Part shown: piece by piece, positions 36,481-48,829 of the stretch | Layout: each line of letters starts with the position of its first letter | Numbering within the stretch: the stretch's first letter is position 1 | Assembly: GCA_030248225.1 (NCBI GenBank) | Contig: JASANE010011648.1 | Span: 1 to 64,000 of the forward strand | From: Trileptium ribeirensis | Lineage: Eukaryota; Nematoda; Enoplea; Enoplida; Thoracostomopsidae | Length of the DNA: 64,000 bases | Reading direction: 5' to 3' | Program-made: the position numbers and the translations under genes | The notes under the pieces: generated by a model | What the model saw: the letters and a program-made list of their open reading frames with translations, nothing else | Databases searched by the model: none | Told to the model about the DNA's origin: nothing

Positions 36481-37205
36481 TTAAATCTATATAAATCCCA
36501 AAATTCACCCCTACCATCATATATCCCAAAGCCCAATTTTATACTTAAAAACCTCTTAAAACTTATTCTTTCCTTTTAAACACCCTATTTCCTAACCCAT
36601 AACCACTCATCTTTTTTCATTATAACCAAAATTAAACAAAATTCCATTTTTACCCAATTTCCCACTTTTTCAATCAAAATTCAAACTACCCCCATCCCCT
36701 CAAATTTCTACTAATCTTCCTAAAATTTTCATACCTTTTTACCCGCACTACACCCAACCACATACTAAACCCCCTCCTTTCCCTTCTTCCTATTTCCTAT
36801 AAATTTACCTTTTCCAAAAATTCCCATTTTTCCCCGCTCTCCTATTTTTCAAACATTCCCCATTTCCCCAAAACTTAATCAATATCCCCAAATTTTAATA
36901 TCCTTTCCCCCTTACCATACCCATTCATATAGCTAATCCCCCCTTTTCCCTCTTTCTACTTCTCCCAAATTTCACATTTTCTTAAAATCCCAATTTTCCC
37001 CATTTTTCTACATTTTTCAAACATCTTTCATTTTCTAAATACTTAACCCCCACTTTTCAAATTTAACATACAAATTCCCTTACTATCCCTTTCATCATAT
37101 TATAATTTTATCACCCATCTCCACCTACTTTTTCCAAACCACCCCTCCCCTTTTTACTCCATTTCTCTAAAATTTCTTCTTTTTAAAATTTCACTTGTTT
37201 TCCTT
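36481..37205 (+). repeat. Nearly G-free tract in array unit 2
   Basis: Over about 720 bases the plus strand has about five G residues, while C is abundant (CCC, CCCC and TCCC words throughout). Composition changes abruptly at about 37210 to a G-rich, C-poor stretch that contains ACGGCGTTGCGTATACT. The same arrangement occurs at 40861-41340 in the next unit. Confidence 0.9.
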
Positions 37206-38030
37206 AAATCTATAATGAATATTGGATATATAGTATATTTCGTCGTTGTAATGCGTAGTACGGTACGGGTTCCGTTTAGTTGCGTCTGTACGGCGTTGCG
37301 TATACTCAAATGTATTTACTTGATATATATATATATTGAACTTGAATTATCACAATTTTATAATTATGTTTTTGAGTTTGGTTGAGTGGTTACCTAGCTA
37401 GGGCTGTTTGATGTGTCATTATCGATGTTGGTGGACGTATAGTAAAAAGGCATATGTCTAGTACAGAGATACTACTTCGCTTTAGTAATTTTAGTACAGT
37501 ACTAATATGAGTGAATGAATGGATAGTTGGTAGGAGGATGAGTTTAGCTAGGGATTTATGTTTTCTACATGAAATATGAGTTTAATAAGGGTTTTCGAAT
37601 GCATTTCATTATTCGGCACTCCTTGGGTTTGGGGGGAATCAGGGAATTGTCGTACAGCGATGATTTTGGTACCATTCGACTCAGCTCGACAAGGCGAGTT
37701 CAACGGTACCAAATTTGACCATATTCCAACAACTTTGAAATTTTTCAAATTTTGCCCTCAGTACTAAGTTGAAAAATCGAGAAAAAATTTTTATGAGCAA
37801 AATAGACATATGTAGCATAGATACACGCAGAATGACGAGACAAATTCATCCGCGCCTTATTTATCATGATATTTTCACTCTTTAGCTAGTTATGGCTGAA
37901 AAACCATTTTCCAACTACTGAGCTCCACGAGACGACTTCAACGATATAAAATGTTACCATATTCAAAATATATTTCTTAACTTTCAGGCTAATTTCAATA
38001 ATATATTAACTAATCATATTAAATATAGTA

Positions 38031-39023
38031 ATGGCTGCCCGCGGACGCCCAACAAATAACAGATTTAACATTATTAACCCTATTAGAGTTTTTCAACGGA
38101 ACAATGTTGATAACATTCGTATGACCTACACCTAATTTGTACAGCAATGTCGGACATATGATGACATAATAGAACTAGCGGCTGAATAGGGTTTAATTGC
38201 AAATTCCCGGAACTGTGAGTGCGGCGAGGCCATGTATCTAGCGGCTCGAGGCGACTTAGGCCGAGGTGACAATTATGAATGGCGATGCAAAGCATGTCGC
38301 CACAAGTCCTCTATACGCCATAACTCATTCTTTGCCGGCCAACACATCGCCTTGTTCACTGCACTTTTGGTAATGTTTGCCTACATCGACAATTTGCCCA
38401 CTGAATGGATTATGCAGCAGACTAACATTGCTTCAGACACAGCAACGAATTGGTATAACTACTATCGTGACATTGCTGTGGCCTACGATAATCAACACTG
38501 CCAAAATACTATACTCGGAGGGCCAGGCCTTGATGTTGAGGTGGACGAATCCATGTTCTTTCGGCAAAAATATAACCGCGGCATGCCCAGAAGGAAACAT
38601 GGATGGGTCGTCGGCATGATCGAGCGTCAAACCGGCAACTGCCTTTTGTTTTCGGTTGCTAATCGTACCGCTGCGACCATCATACTTCTTATCCAGCAAC
38701 ATATACGGCCCGGCACACGCGTCATCACGGACAGTTGCCAAACTTATGTCCAAGGTCTCCGCCGCTTACCCCATCCGCAGCCATATCTTCATGCAACGGT
38801 CAATCATCACAACCGTCAGTTCGTTAACCCAGACAACGTCCATGCCCACACCCAGAACATCAATGGCCTCTGGGGAACCCTTAAGAGCTTCATGAGGCGT
38901 CGACAAGGCATACCCGACACATTGTTCCACCGTACTTTGATCGAGTTTCAGTGGCGCTGCCGTTTCTCCCACAACATCCTCGGAGCTGTAGTGGGCCAAA
39001 TTCGCGATCAACATCCTTTTTAA
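38031..39023 (+). pseudogene. Merlin (ISXO2-like DDE) transposase with two in-frame stops
   Basis: A single frame runs from ATG 38031 to the stop ending at 39023 (330 codons), interrupted by TAA at 38133 and TAG at 38187; from ATG 38232 it is open for 263 residues. The N-terminal region has a zinc-finger remnant, CEC then CKAC. The ISXO2/IS1595-type catalytic core follows: VEVDESMFFRQK (first Asp), VITDSCQTYVQG (second Asp), a His region, and NINGLWGTLKSFM, where Asn stands at the third acidic position. Some relatives have Asn there, so this need not mean inactivity. Both stops could derive from Gln codons by a single C-to-T change. A start at 38232 would lose much of the N-terminal DNA-binding part. 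Confidence 0.9.
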
Positions 39024-39060
39024 TTGTAAGTTGTTATAATTTACGTTGCAATATAAATGT

Positions 39061-39158
39061 TAGACTAAGCCTAAGCCTAAGTCTTACACTAAGCCTGAAC
39101 CTTAGACTAAGCCTAAGCCTTAGACTAAGCCTAAGTCTTAGACTAAGCCTGAGCCTTA
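39061..39158 (-). repeat. Degenerate TTAGGC hexamer array inside the Merlin element
   Basis: About 98 bases made of GCCTAA-type hexamers on the plus strand (TTAGGC on the minus), with frequent variants such as GTCTTA and GCCTGA and an apparent 18-base higher-order rhythm (ACTAAGCCTAAGCCTTAG). TTAGGC is the nematode telomere repeat. It lies between the transposase stop and the right inverted repeat, so it moved with the transposon. Confidence 0.8.
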
Positions 39159-40860
39159 TCTCGAAGAGATCGTTTTTGGGGGTGAGAGATGATTGGGGGT
39201 CCAGAGACTATGGGGGCTATACCTGAAAAGATGGTGGGCCCCTTCCCTGATTCCCCCCCCAACCCAAGGAGGGCCCATTATTCTATTTGTACGTCGTAAT
39301 AGCGTTTATTAAAAATATGTCGCGTGATGGACTGCGTGTCTCCTGGTTTATTGATATTCAGTGCACGCCGTGCACAGCGTTTGTGGTTAGGCAGCGTGCT
39401 CAGCTTGTGTGCGTTGTTCAGCGAAGTATCGATCTACGCTTTGTGTTCTGGTTGCGTATATAATTACGAGTTCGATTAGGTATTTTAACCAAGAGATTGT
39501 GCGATCGATAAGTCGTAATTTACTATTCGGAAAATTCCATGATTTCTGCCGCTACATACTAATCGTGTTTTCATATAGCCCAAGAACGAACTACTACAAG
39601 CGAAGGCTAAACGTATTGTTTAATGCTAATTTTTAGTGATAAGATTGTGATTGGTGTGCCTGTTGTGCTAACTGTAATCCTCGCGGAGTGCCGTAATCTG
39701 CCTCAGAATTTAAAATTCGATAAGCGTAAGCTACAAGTCAAGCGTTAGAGTTAACGAAGCAATAGCTGGTTGCAAGCTTTAATGAGTAAAGCCCACTGGT
39801 TTAATCGTTCAAGGTACTGTAGAGAATAGGCACTTCGTCGCATTAAATAATAAACATTTATAGCCGTTGTGACTGTCGTGACGTTGACTAAGGGAAGCGA
39901 AATAAATCTATATTGTCAATGGACGAGCTGCTATAGCCGTTCGGTGGAATTCCAAACACACAAAGTTAAGGAAACTATCACCACTTCCCTGGTACGCCAG
40001 ACCACGAACTCGTGCACCCCAGATACTAGAGAATCAGGATCTTTGGTGGCCAGGACTGTGATTAAATATTGTCATTAGTGTGTTATAGTAGCGTCTGGGG
40101 GTTGGAGCGCCGCGCAAGCAAGAGCAACATCGCCGTCAGAAAAGATTAAGCTCCGACAGCTATTACTTTGATTACGTACAGCTCTTGTTAGTTCATACAG
40201 CAGACCCCCGTACGGCTGGCCACCGCAGGGTTATTTAATTACCTGGCCTAAGTTCCTTAGAATTATCGCTAATACAGCCGTTATATTTCTGTACCTGTCC
40301 CGGACGGCTGACGCCATACGGTGTTGTAAAAACTAAGTAGTAGTGGCAAGCTACTATCCAGTTAATTTCGCAAGAATCTCGATCCCAGGACAGCTTATCT
40401 AGTTGGTAATTGTTTGCTCTATGGGTAATCTATTCCACTCCCCTTAGTCACCCGGTCTGCTTAAGAATAACACTACTTGCTAGGCCGGTCCGAATGCCGC
40501 AAATAACAAGTGATGTTATTATCCAAGAACCCCTAATCTGTTCTCCCGGGCATTTTTCTTACTCGATACTAGGGCCGAAATTATGAAATATTAATAACTG
40601 ATTAGTAGCTAATACGCTATCTGTCGGGGCTGGTGCCTTTTTCATCCCTATAAAATTTTTTAAATTTCTACTAAAATACCGGGGCCAGCCTCCACTCCCG
40701 CCTTAGTGCTCCCTGTCGTCCTTGGCATGATATATAAACGCAGTAATTGCGAAGTGATACTTCTGGGACTTGTGAAATTTGTCTGCGACTAGCTATGTAG
40801 TTAACTGTAATTATATAAAATATTTAAAACCTAAATATTTCTCAAACTTCTCTCATATAC

Positions 40861-41340
40861 ATATACCTTCCAAAACCTAAATTTATCATAACTCTCTAAA
40901 ATACACTTTTTCTTTTTAAATATCACTTTTCCTAACCCATATTTCTTATTCACCCGTCCTCTTTCATTATAACCAAAATTTAACCAAATTTCATTTTTCC
41001 TCAATTTCCTACTTTTTCCAACAAAATTCTAACTACCCCTCTCCCCCAAAACTCAACCAATTTACATCAAATTTTAATCACCTTTTCCTCTTACAATATA
41101 TATTTTTATATTTAACCCATCCCCTTTCCCCCTCTTCTACTTTTTATAAATTTTATATTATATTAAAATCTCCATTTTCTCCATTTTTCAGACATCTCCC
41201 ATTAACTCAAAACTTAACTCCTACTTACCAAATTCCCAATTCCAACTCCCCTACATACCTCCTTCACCATATTAAAATTTCACCCTCAACCTCTCCCTAC
41301 TTTTTCTAACCGAAACCCCCACCTTCTACCTTTTTCTAAA
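40861..41340 (+). repeat. Nearly G-free tract in array unit 3
   Basis: About three G in 480 bases on the plus strand, with many C. It aligns with 36541-37200 through words such as TTTCATTATAACCAAAATT and CTAACCCAT. It is followed by a G-rich segment with TTGGCGTTGTGTATAAT, the same order as in unit 2. Confidence 0.9.
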
Positions 41341-42950
41341 TTTTTCCTTTTTCAAGATTTCAAATATTTCCACCTAAATTATACCTTATAGTGAATATAT
41401 CCTATATATTTTATTATTATCGTGCGTAATACTAATATGGTAAGGGGTACGGCTTTTTTTGCCGGCTTGGCGTTGTGTATAATCGTAAATAATTACTCAT
41501 TTCGATAGTGAATTTGAATTGAGTATTGTTTTATGAATATAAATTATGATTATGTTTTTTGACGACGAAGCGGGTGAGATAGCTAATTTTAATGAACGTG
41601 TCTTTGAAATTCAATTAACGTGTATTTTTTAGTTCGTAGACTGGCGCATAGTTGACTCACGTTTTCTGGTTTTTGTTTTTTGGAACATATTATTTCGCTG
41701 TTAGGTTGTCGTTACCGTTTTTGTCAAGAGGAACATAGCTTACGTTACTGTTTTGGAAATGAAAAGTTAGGGTTTTTATTAGTTTTCGTGTAGCATGATC
41801 GTAAACGTATTGCATTCAAATTTATTTCGCCTGGCTGTGGAGCTAAATGCGCTGTTTAGCATAATTAGTTACTAACCATACACTTGTAAGGTATTTGTGT
41901 TTAAATTGGCATTATATTAATGTATACTATATACGGCTACACCATACACTCGACATATATTCAACTTTGTTTACGTTGTCCCACTGATGCACTCGTTCGC
42001 TGTGCACAATACTGGTATATATATGAATTCGTCGAAGTCAAATTATAAGCGAATTCAATCTGAGTGGAGTTGAGCGCGTCACAGCTGAATTCGTAGGACT
42101 AACAAGAGTGATCTGTGGCGCTTCAAACTTGCGTGATGACTTCTTGACATAAATGTTATTTTTCTGGTTGCAAATATCATGGTTATCCAGGACATTCTCG
42201 CATTTTAATTGGTACGATTAAACTTTAATATCCAGTTCGTTTTTATGACGGAATTGTGGAATAATCAGTTATCACTTGTCGTACGGGTTAGTGTATGGGT
42301 ATGTTGAGAAGCGTGAACTAGGTTATACGGAACCGTAAAGGTAGAGCGTTGTGCGGCTTGGTATTACGTTTCGTATTAGTTGTCATCTACATGTGTATTA
42401 ATTGCGGATCGTATATATATTTTCATATAAAGCTCGCGGAGTGCCGTGACTATTATTCATGAGTTGATCTCTAAATCTAATCTTTTAAACGGATGTTCAA
42501 ATTCAACTTCAATTTCAAGCAACCCTTTGACGAGTAAACACCTGTGATTTTGCAGTTAGGGACGTCAGTGGAAATCGGCACTTCGTCATTGTTGAAATAA
42601 ACGTTTACGACCCACTGGCTGTTGTTTGGGTCAATTATAAATTAAATAAAGCGTAATAAAGCTGCATTGTTATTTGCTGAGCTGCTATTACAGCTGGGTT
42701 GAATTCAAAGCAGGTAACACTAAGAAATCTGCTTCTCACCACTTCCCTGATACGCCAGGCCACTAAATCGCGCACCCCAGTTGTCAATATTAGAAGTTTG
42801 GTGGCCTGAATTCTAATTGAATTGTATACATTTTGTGTTATAGTAATTGCTGGGTGTCGGAGCCTCGCGTAAGCACAACGCTATACTGCCAAAGAAAAAG
42901 ACAAAGCTCTGACACTATCAACTGTAGTAATATATATTTAACCCTACGGT

Positions 42951-45180
42951 TTTTCCTGGGAAAATTAATAAAATAATATAAGGTTAAGTACTTTTTAAGG
43001 ATACCTACTTTTGTAGCACTGAGCTAACATAAGTTATTTCAATTAATACTAAAAACGAACCATATAACCAGCATCGAGTACTCCATCAAAATATTTTATT
43101 TTTTATTCAAATATGTTTTCAATATTATAAAGAATGTAAAATCAGATTAATTATTTGAACATTTTATATTTTATTTTTTTCAGTTAACTAGACTTCTTGA
43201 AATTGGAGAAATTATAATAAATTACTTACAATATGGTACTCAAATGTTGTCACCATATGGAAAAATATAGAACATTTTACACAAGAAAAAGTCACTGGAG
43301 TTACTGGTCTTGTTAATGATCAGAGAACCATACAAGTGTTAAACATATTTCACTTTCCAGCATACAATATTTATAAGATTTGAGTTAGATTACCGTACAA
43401 TTTACTTAAAACAAAATTTTGTGTTTTCAACGAAATTTCATTTATTTGGTTACAATATGAAATATGATATACTTGTTTATTCCTGATATTTACAAGAATT
43501 CGCCTAAACGAAAGTTTATCACCCCACAAGACAGTTCGTGCTTCGCGACGCCCTTCGTATTAATTATCAATCATAAAAAAACACGTTTTGCAAGAAAACA
43601 AAACATTTACCCTTAGAAAATGAGGGAAACAAAAGGAATATATGGCCTAATTAACCCAAACACATATGACACACCAATTCCATGTGTATTTAGTTTTGAC
43701 ACAACTGTCAAAAAAATAATTACTTTTTCCATGAGCAAAAATAATTTTTTTAATGTCAGTGTTCCCTCAGTTAAATTTGATATATAACCCTAAACGGCGA
43801 ACCGTTTATTTAGATATTTAAACGACTAAGTTTATAGTGTAATTATGTAAAACTTTGGCACCTTTTAAGCCAATCCCCGGGAACGATCGGTACAATTCTG
43901 TTTTATTATTCCGATACGAAGCGTTTCACCGTCCACAAATATATTGTGCACAGTAAAGATAAGATAATTTTTACCATATTATAATCAGGTGTTTACACGC
44001 TAGTAGACGCTATGTCATCTGTTGGTTTCAAAGCATCATCAAAATTAGATAAGCACTATGCCTGTGATTACATAACGATTTGCATAACATGTATGCTAAA
44101 TTGAAATATGCATCTACAAAACCAGCCGTCATAAGCTAACTTATGAGTAATACCGCTATAGAGATAATGTATTTGACTTCATTCTATGCAATAACTGAAG
44201 GGAAGAATAGTAAGGACTGCTATATTGTCAGAATTAATGACAAGAATTTACGTACAAGCGCCTTTTAACCAAAAAATTTATTTTAGCCGGAACAGGAAAC
44301 AACAGTTACGAGCACGTTATTTCAGAAGTTCTTTAAGTGAACAAAAACAAACAATTATGATTATTGTTATAACGCGGACACCCGTATACTATATATTTGA
44401 AAATTTACGCAGAATTTTGACACTAATACAAAAACAAAAATAAAAAAATTATTTCGCTTGTTTCCATCATTTACAGTAGTAAGGAGTGAAAAGAGTCGTA
44501 TCCGAGCTGTCCGGGCGCACATTCTCCTGCCTATTTCTACATTGGAAGAAGGGTGGTATGAGCGAAAGTGTTCCCGGACATACCGGGCCAACATCTGTAC
44601 CCGCGGCCTTCACTTTGTTCCTTAGTAGTAACGGACGCAGTTACAACGCGGGTCGTATATTCTGGCGTGCTTCGAAGTTCGCTCTCAGTAAGACGCGGGG
44701 CTGCACGTACTCAACGTAAATTGCGACCAACAGGGGAATAAGAAAACAGGGTATCGCGCGGAGTAGGTGTTGCGCTAGCAAGGCACTGGCAAGATAGTCA
44801 GGCTTGCGGCAACAGGAGCACGGATACGAGCTACACACACGACATGCCTAGGCTATGGAACACAAAACAGTTTAATCGACCAAAGTACGAACTATAGTAC
44901 AATTAGGCTTGAATGCATAGTACAGGTTGAGGAATATTCATACTAAACGGACCCATTTGGGTACATTCAATACATAGTTATGAAAGTTTGGCAGTGATAA
45001 CTAAATTGGGCGATCACCAAAAACATCATGATATAAACGCGGTATCCAGAATAGTCAGATGCACAAACAAAACTAAACTCCGTGCAATAAACCATCGTGA
45101 TCCTGCAAATCCTGTCTACAGTCCCTATCTAGTTTATCACAACGGTTTGCCCTTAGAACAGATCTTACCCTAAGTGGTAA
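42951..45180. other. AT-rich intergenic DNA
   Basis: No gene recognised. Short opposing frames at 44486-44719 and 44594-44367 look like chance translations of the locally GC-richer patch at 44500-44830. Confidence 0.5.
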
Positions 45181-48100
45181 TCGTTTCTCTCCGTGTCTTA
45201 AGCAGAGCTCGACTGTCGCGAGTCCTAAAAATCCGCGTAGGGTTACGTTCTGACGGTGGGAGCTGATTTCGGGTGGTAGAGTAACGGTTAGAACCTGCAC
45301 TACTTGTCCGGGGTGCCGTTTGGTTTCCTTGGCGAAGTTGCCTCTAGTAACTTTTCGACGATCTGGATAGGTGCGTATACCGGCAATGGCCATTCTTACA
45401 GTCTTATCGGCGACCAGTGTCGCGATCCTAACAGTTTTAGAGCGGGTCAGTATGCTTACCCTATGGTTTTAGCTAGGTTGGCCCTCCGGGGGTTGTGTTT
45501 TAACGTCGGAGCATGGGGCAGACGCGTCTGCGTCCCTTTTGGTTGGCGTTTCTTTGGTTTGTTTCTTTCTCTTTTCTTTTCTTGCTTTGTTTCTTTAGTT
45601 TCCTGTGTCGCCGTCGTCTTTGCCGTCCTCTCTCTATCGAGCTCATCCTATTGCCTTAATACACTGTACACATCGAAATTGCACAGTGTCGCGACTGCAC
45701 TATCGAAATTGTGCAGTCGAGTTATCACTAAAATTTTACTGAAATTTCTCACAACTCGATAGTCGAGTGGATAATACGGAAAAATCCGCAGCGAGCTTAA
45801 ATTCCCCGTGCAGGATCGAAACCTAACAAGGGAAACTGAAAAAGGAGAGAGAGAAAAACAGTAAAACTCAAAGCAAGGGCCTACATAGTACATAGCCTAA
45901 CGGGCAACCAGTGGTAAAATAGAAAACTGCTTAAACTTAGCGATCAAGTCGCTCTGAAAAGAAAACAGGGTTTTGCACTTGCTCGGTTTGGGGTCAAAAC
46001 GAATCGCAAAAGGTCGCGATTTTTCTTTTATAGAAATTGGGATATTGTGATTTCACTCGGCGCTTGGGGTACCGCAGTGTACCTCCAAACCGTTAACCAT
46101 GACTGGGGACGGCCGCTGTCTATGTCGTCGGTTTATTTTAGTGGAAAGTGATTTTCCTCGACATCACCACCGAGTTTAACCACGCACGTGTGCTAGAGTA
46201 AACCTTGGTAATTTTAGTGGTTTGGGCTAGAGTGTTTTCAGAAGAACGTGATTTAACGCCGTCAATTTACCGAGTCACTGACAAGCGATGTTGTACGGGG
46301 CGGTCGGGATCTCGGGCAGTCTAGTCTACTCTAAATGAGGCTCTTTCAATCCTTAATAATGCACCAAACGCTTATCCTTACAAATCGAGAGCATACCGCA
46401 AACCGTCAATGCTGAGTAAAAAGTTGCTCCTTACGGAGTGCCAAGACGTTATGCTCAAGCTGAAATCACTTAGAATTTGCTTGATCTTTTATATTCCCCA
46501 AATTTGCTTAGCTCAAACTGAGAAACGAAATTTTGGGGGCTTCCTAAAGCCCGACAGAGGCTAGTCCCCTGTCCCTATCTGCAAAGTCAGTCCGCACTCA
46601 AGCAGCGGCATGAGTATCGAACAGTCCACTAAGCTGAAAATTTGTAAACCATAAAACCGTGATTAAAGACAAGCAAGTAAGTCCCTATGGTTTCATTGGT
46701 AAACTTTACCGTGGTCAGCTCAGGAAAATTCGACAGCCCTAACTCAAGAGTAATAAGGCATGTAAAAGCGCGTGAACGAGAAGCGTCCATTTCGATTTGC
46801 CTTACCTATGACCACGGGGAATCAGAATGACTTCGACTTTCGTGTTCACAACCTAATACCCCCCGTGCAATCACTCAACCTGCTCAAAACGGAACTCGAC
46901 TAAAGGAGGTTTGTCAAGGAACATGCAAAAGGGTGGTCAGCTGACGTAGGAAACTAAGACGTCCTCCGACGGGCGCCTGGTCAAGCTATCGAGGGTAAAA
47001 TCGCGCGACAACTACTCAAATAACAAGGATCTGTTACATTTTGACCTGGGGAAAATAAACCCCCATACGCCTGGTTCACCTCCTGACTTACAATATTCGG
47101 TCCGGGACGGCAACTGCCAGTCCCCTTCCGCGAGACAGAAGATGTCTACGCGGGTCCTCCGTCGGCCGAATTCCATTCCAAACGCCAATCGAAAGTAAAC
47201 GAAAGAAAGCACGGGAAAGCAAACTCGTTGCGAAATTAACAATAAAAGCCTAAGCGTCGGAGCCGGTCAGTAGAGTCGACCGAACTCCGCGCTGCCGAAG
47301 TCGAACTGATTCCAAGAGACGACGCGGTAGTCGTTGCCTCAAAATTTTCGCCTATATTGAAGGATAGCGATTTTGTCGCTATCCAATCGGAGAGGATCTT
47401 TTGACGCCCACTTTTTCGAGTTCAAACCCGGGCGCCCAATCGAAAAATTCCCAAGATTTTAATTTTGACAGCTATCGTAAACCCTGGGTCCCCTTTAGAG
47501 AGAGTCGGCTTCAATCGAAATCGCCGACATCAAATTTGAACCCTCCGAATACTCGGAGGTCGACCATCTGTGAGTTTTAGCTTAAATTCTGGCAAGATCT
47601 TAGACCTCATCCATCGTAACTTTTAAAATTATGTCAAAAACAGATCTGAAGATCATTACTCAGATCTCTTAAAGTTCTTACCTAATCCTAAATCGACTGT
47701 TATCCCCTCAACTGTTCTGCAAAATGGTTGACTTACCCGTCAGATTTAAAATTTTAAACCTATTTTCTATATAGAATACTCGAATTAAGCTGGAAATCTG
47801 TCCTCATTTCAGGACAGATTTGTCTTCTGGTCCCCATCCATCAAATTTCCCCCAGCTAACTAGCCGATTTGAGGCCATATTCCAGCTATTTAGCGAGTTA
47901 GCTGCCTCATTCATCACCTAATTAAGCTTACTTAGAGGCCATCTGGGGCTAAATCTTACTACGAAATCCGTGGGTAAACGTGCAAACATTACACGTTTAT
48001 ATGTTGGCTTACAAGATAAAGCCAAACATTCCTAGCATTCCTAGCTGACAGCTATTCAAATATCCCGACAGGGCATCTTTAGACGTCCCGAAGGGGGGAA

Positions 48101-48265
48101 CCGAAGGTAGCAATCAGCTTATCTCGCGGTCGGGGGCGCAGCACATTCCTGTGTATCCCCTGAACTACCGGAGGTCCATTCAGGAACTCCCAGAGCCCAC
48201 GGGTGGGCCCTGAACCTACCCCCCCCCGTCTTTCCTAGTCCTATGCGTCCAGTCCGTCCGTAAAA
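45181..48265. other. GC-mixed intergenic DNA
   Basis: The longest frame, 45304-45762 (plus, 152 codons), is Leu, Phe and Ser rich with a hydrophobic stretch around residues 80-115. It has no recognised domain and no clear gene context. The stretch resembles the start of the window in composition but I could not align the two convincingly. Confidence 0.4.
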
Positions 48266-48468
48266 CTCATGAATTTAACAGAGTTTTACACGTCCGTCCT
48301 CGTCTGCCCTGTGTTTTTTTCTTTGCCATGTTCTTACATACTATATATATCCCTATATACATACACATATACATACCATACTCATGAACACATACACACA
48401 CTACACATGAGACACACAGGCGATCTGAGTGACAGAAAGGTCGCTCAAGTTCACACCAGAAACACGCA

Positions 48469-48560
48469 GAACAACAACAACAACAACAACAACCACACAA
48501 CCACACAGCAACTACAACAACGACAACAAACACAACCGCGACGACAACAGCAGCGACAAC
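48469..48560 (+). repeat. AAC-rich microsatellite
   Basis: A run of ACA/AAC triplets followed by degenerate CAA and CGACAA words. Translations in all frames are artefactual poly-Asn, poly-Thr or poly-Gln (minus strand poly-Val, poly-Cys). Confidence 0.85.
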
Positions 48561-48829
48561 CGACCAAAGAAGTCGGTTAGAGAGCGAGAGAGAAAAAGGA
48601 AAGGAAAGCGAAAAGAAAAACGGAATAGAAGGGGCACGGGAAGGGAGGCGGGACAGGGGGTTCCCGAGGAATTTTCGAGGGGCTGGGGCGAAATTCGGTC
48701 CCAGGACGACAAACGGGGCCGAATCATCCCAAACACGAGGGGGGTAGACGCAGTGGCGGGTCGGGACCCAATTTTGGGTTTCGACATATATTAGTTTACA
48801 GGGTTTCAGCGGGCTCTCCCGCGCTAACG

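Larger units (their letters stand above)
37615..39275 (+). mobile_element. Merlin-type DNA transposon with exact TSD
   Basis: Terminal inverted repeats start GGCACTCCTTGGG at the left and GGCCCTCCTTGGG at the right (read inward) and extend for about 32 bases to GGAATCAGGGAA. The element is flanked by a perfect 8-bp duplication CATTATTC at 37607-37614 and 39276-39283, the size expected of the Merlin (IS1016) superfamily. It carries one transposase-like frame and, near the right end, a TTAGGC-type hexamer array. The intact duplication and TIRs indicate an insertion younger than the divergence of the array units that host it. Confidence 0.95.
34265..42950 (+). repeat. Tandem array of long (about 2.7 kb) units, interrupted by a Merlin transposon
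   Basis: Long stretches recur in the same order. TGTCGGGGCTGGTGCCTTTT occurs at about 36286 and 40622. Words around CACTTCCCTGGTACGCCAG at 39981 match CACTTCCCTGATACGCCAG at 42739, a 2758-base step. The left-hand step of 4336 bases becomes 2667 after subtracting the 1669 bases of Merlin plus its duplication, so the two estimates agree. A partial third unit, 34265-35375, shares CTCTTATGAGGTTGATACAATCGCCC and the CACCCTTTACTCGCCCGGTC region with the start of the next ones. No gene of its own is recognisable; it may be a satellite or a tandemly duplicated non-autonomous element. Confidence 0.7.

Noticed and set aside
39061..39158. Chromosome-end telomere
   Set aside because: The hexamers are degenerate, short and enclosed by a transposon with an intact target duplication, so this is an interstitial array.
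34265..42950. The long direct repeats as a pair of LTRs around an internal region
   Set aside because: The sequence between the two long copies is itself homologous to the start of the other units, and no retroelement coding sequence or primer site is present; the enclosed transposase is a Merlin insertion.
45304..45762. 152-codon plus-strand frame with a hydrophobic stretch
   Set aside because: Composition follows a T-rich run (TTTCTTTT words) and there is no homology, splice or promoter context.
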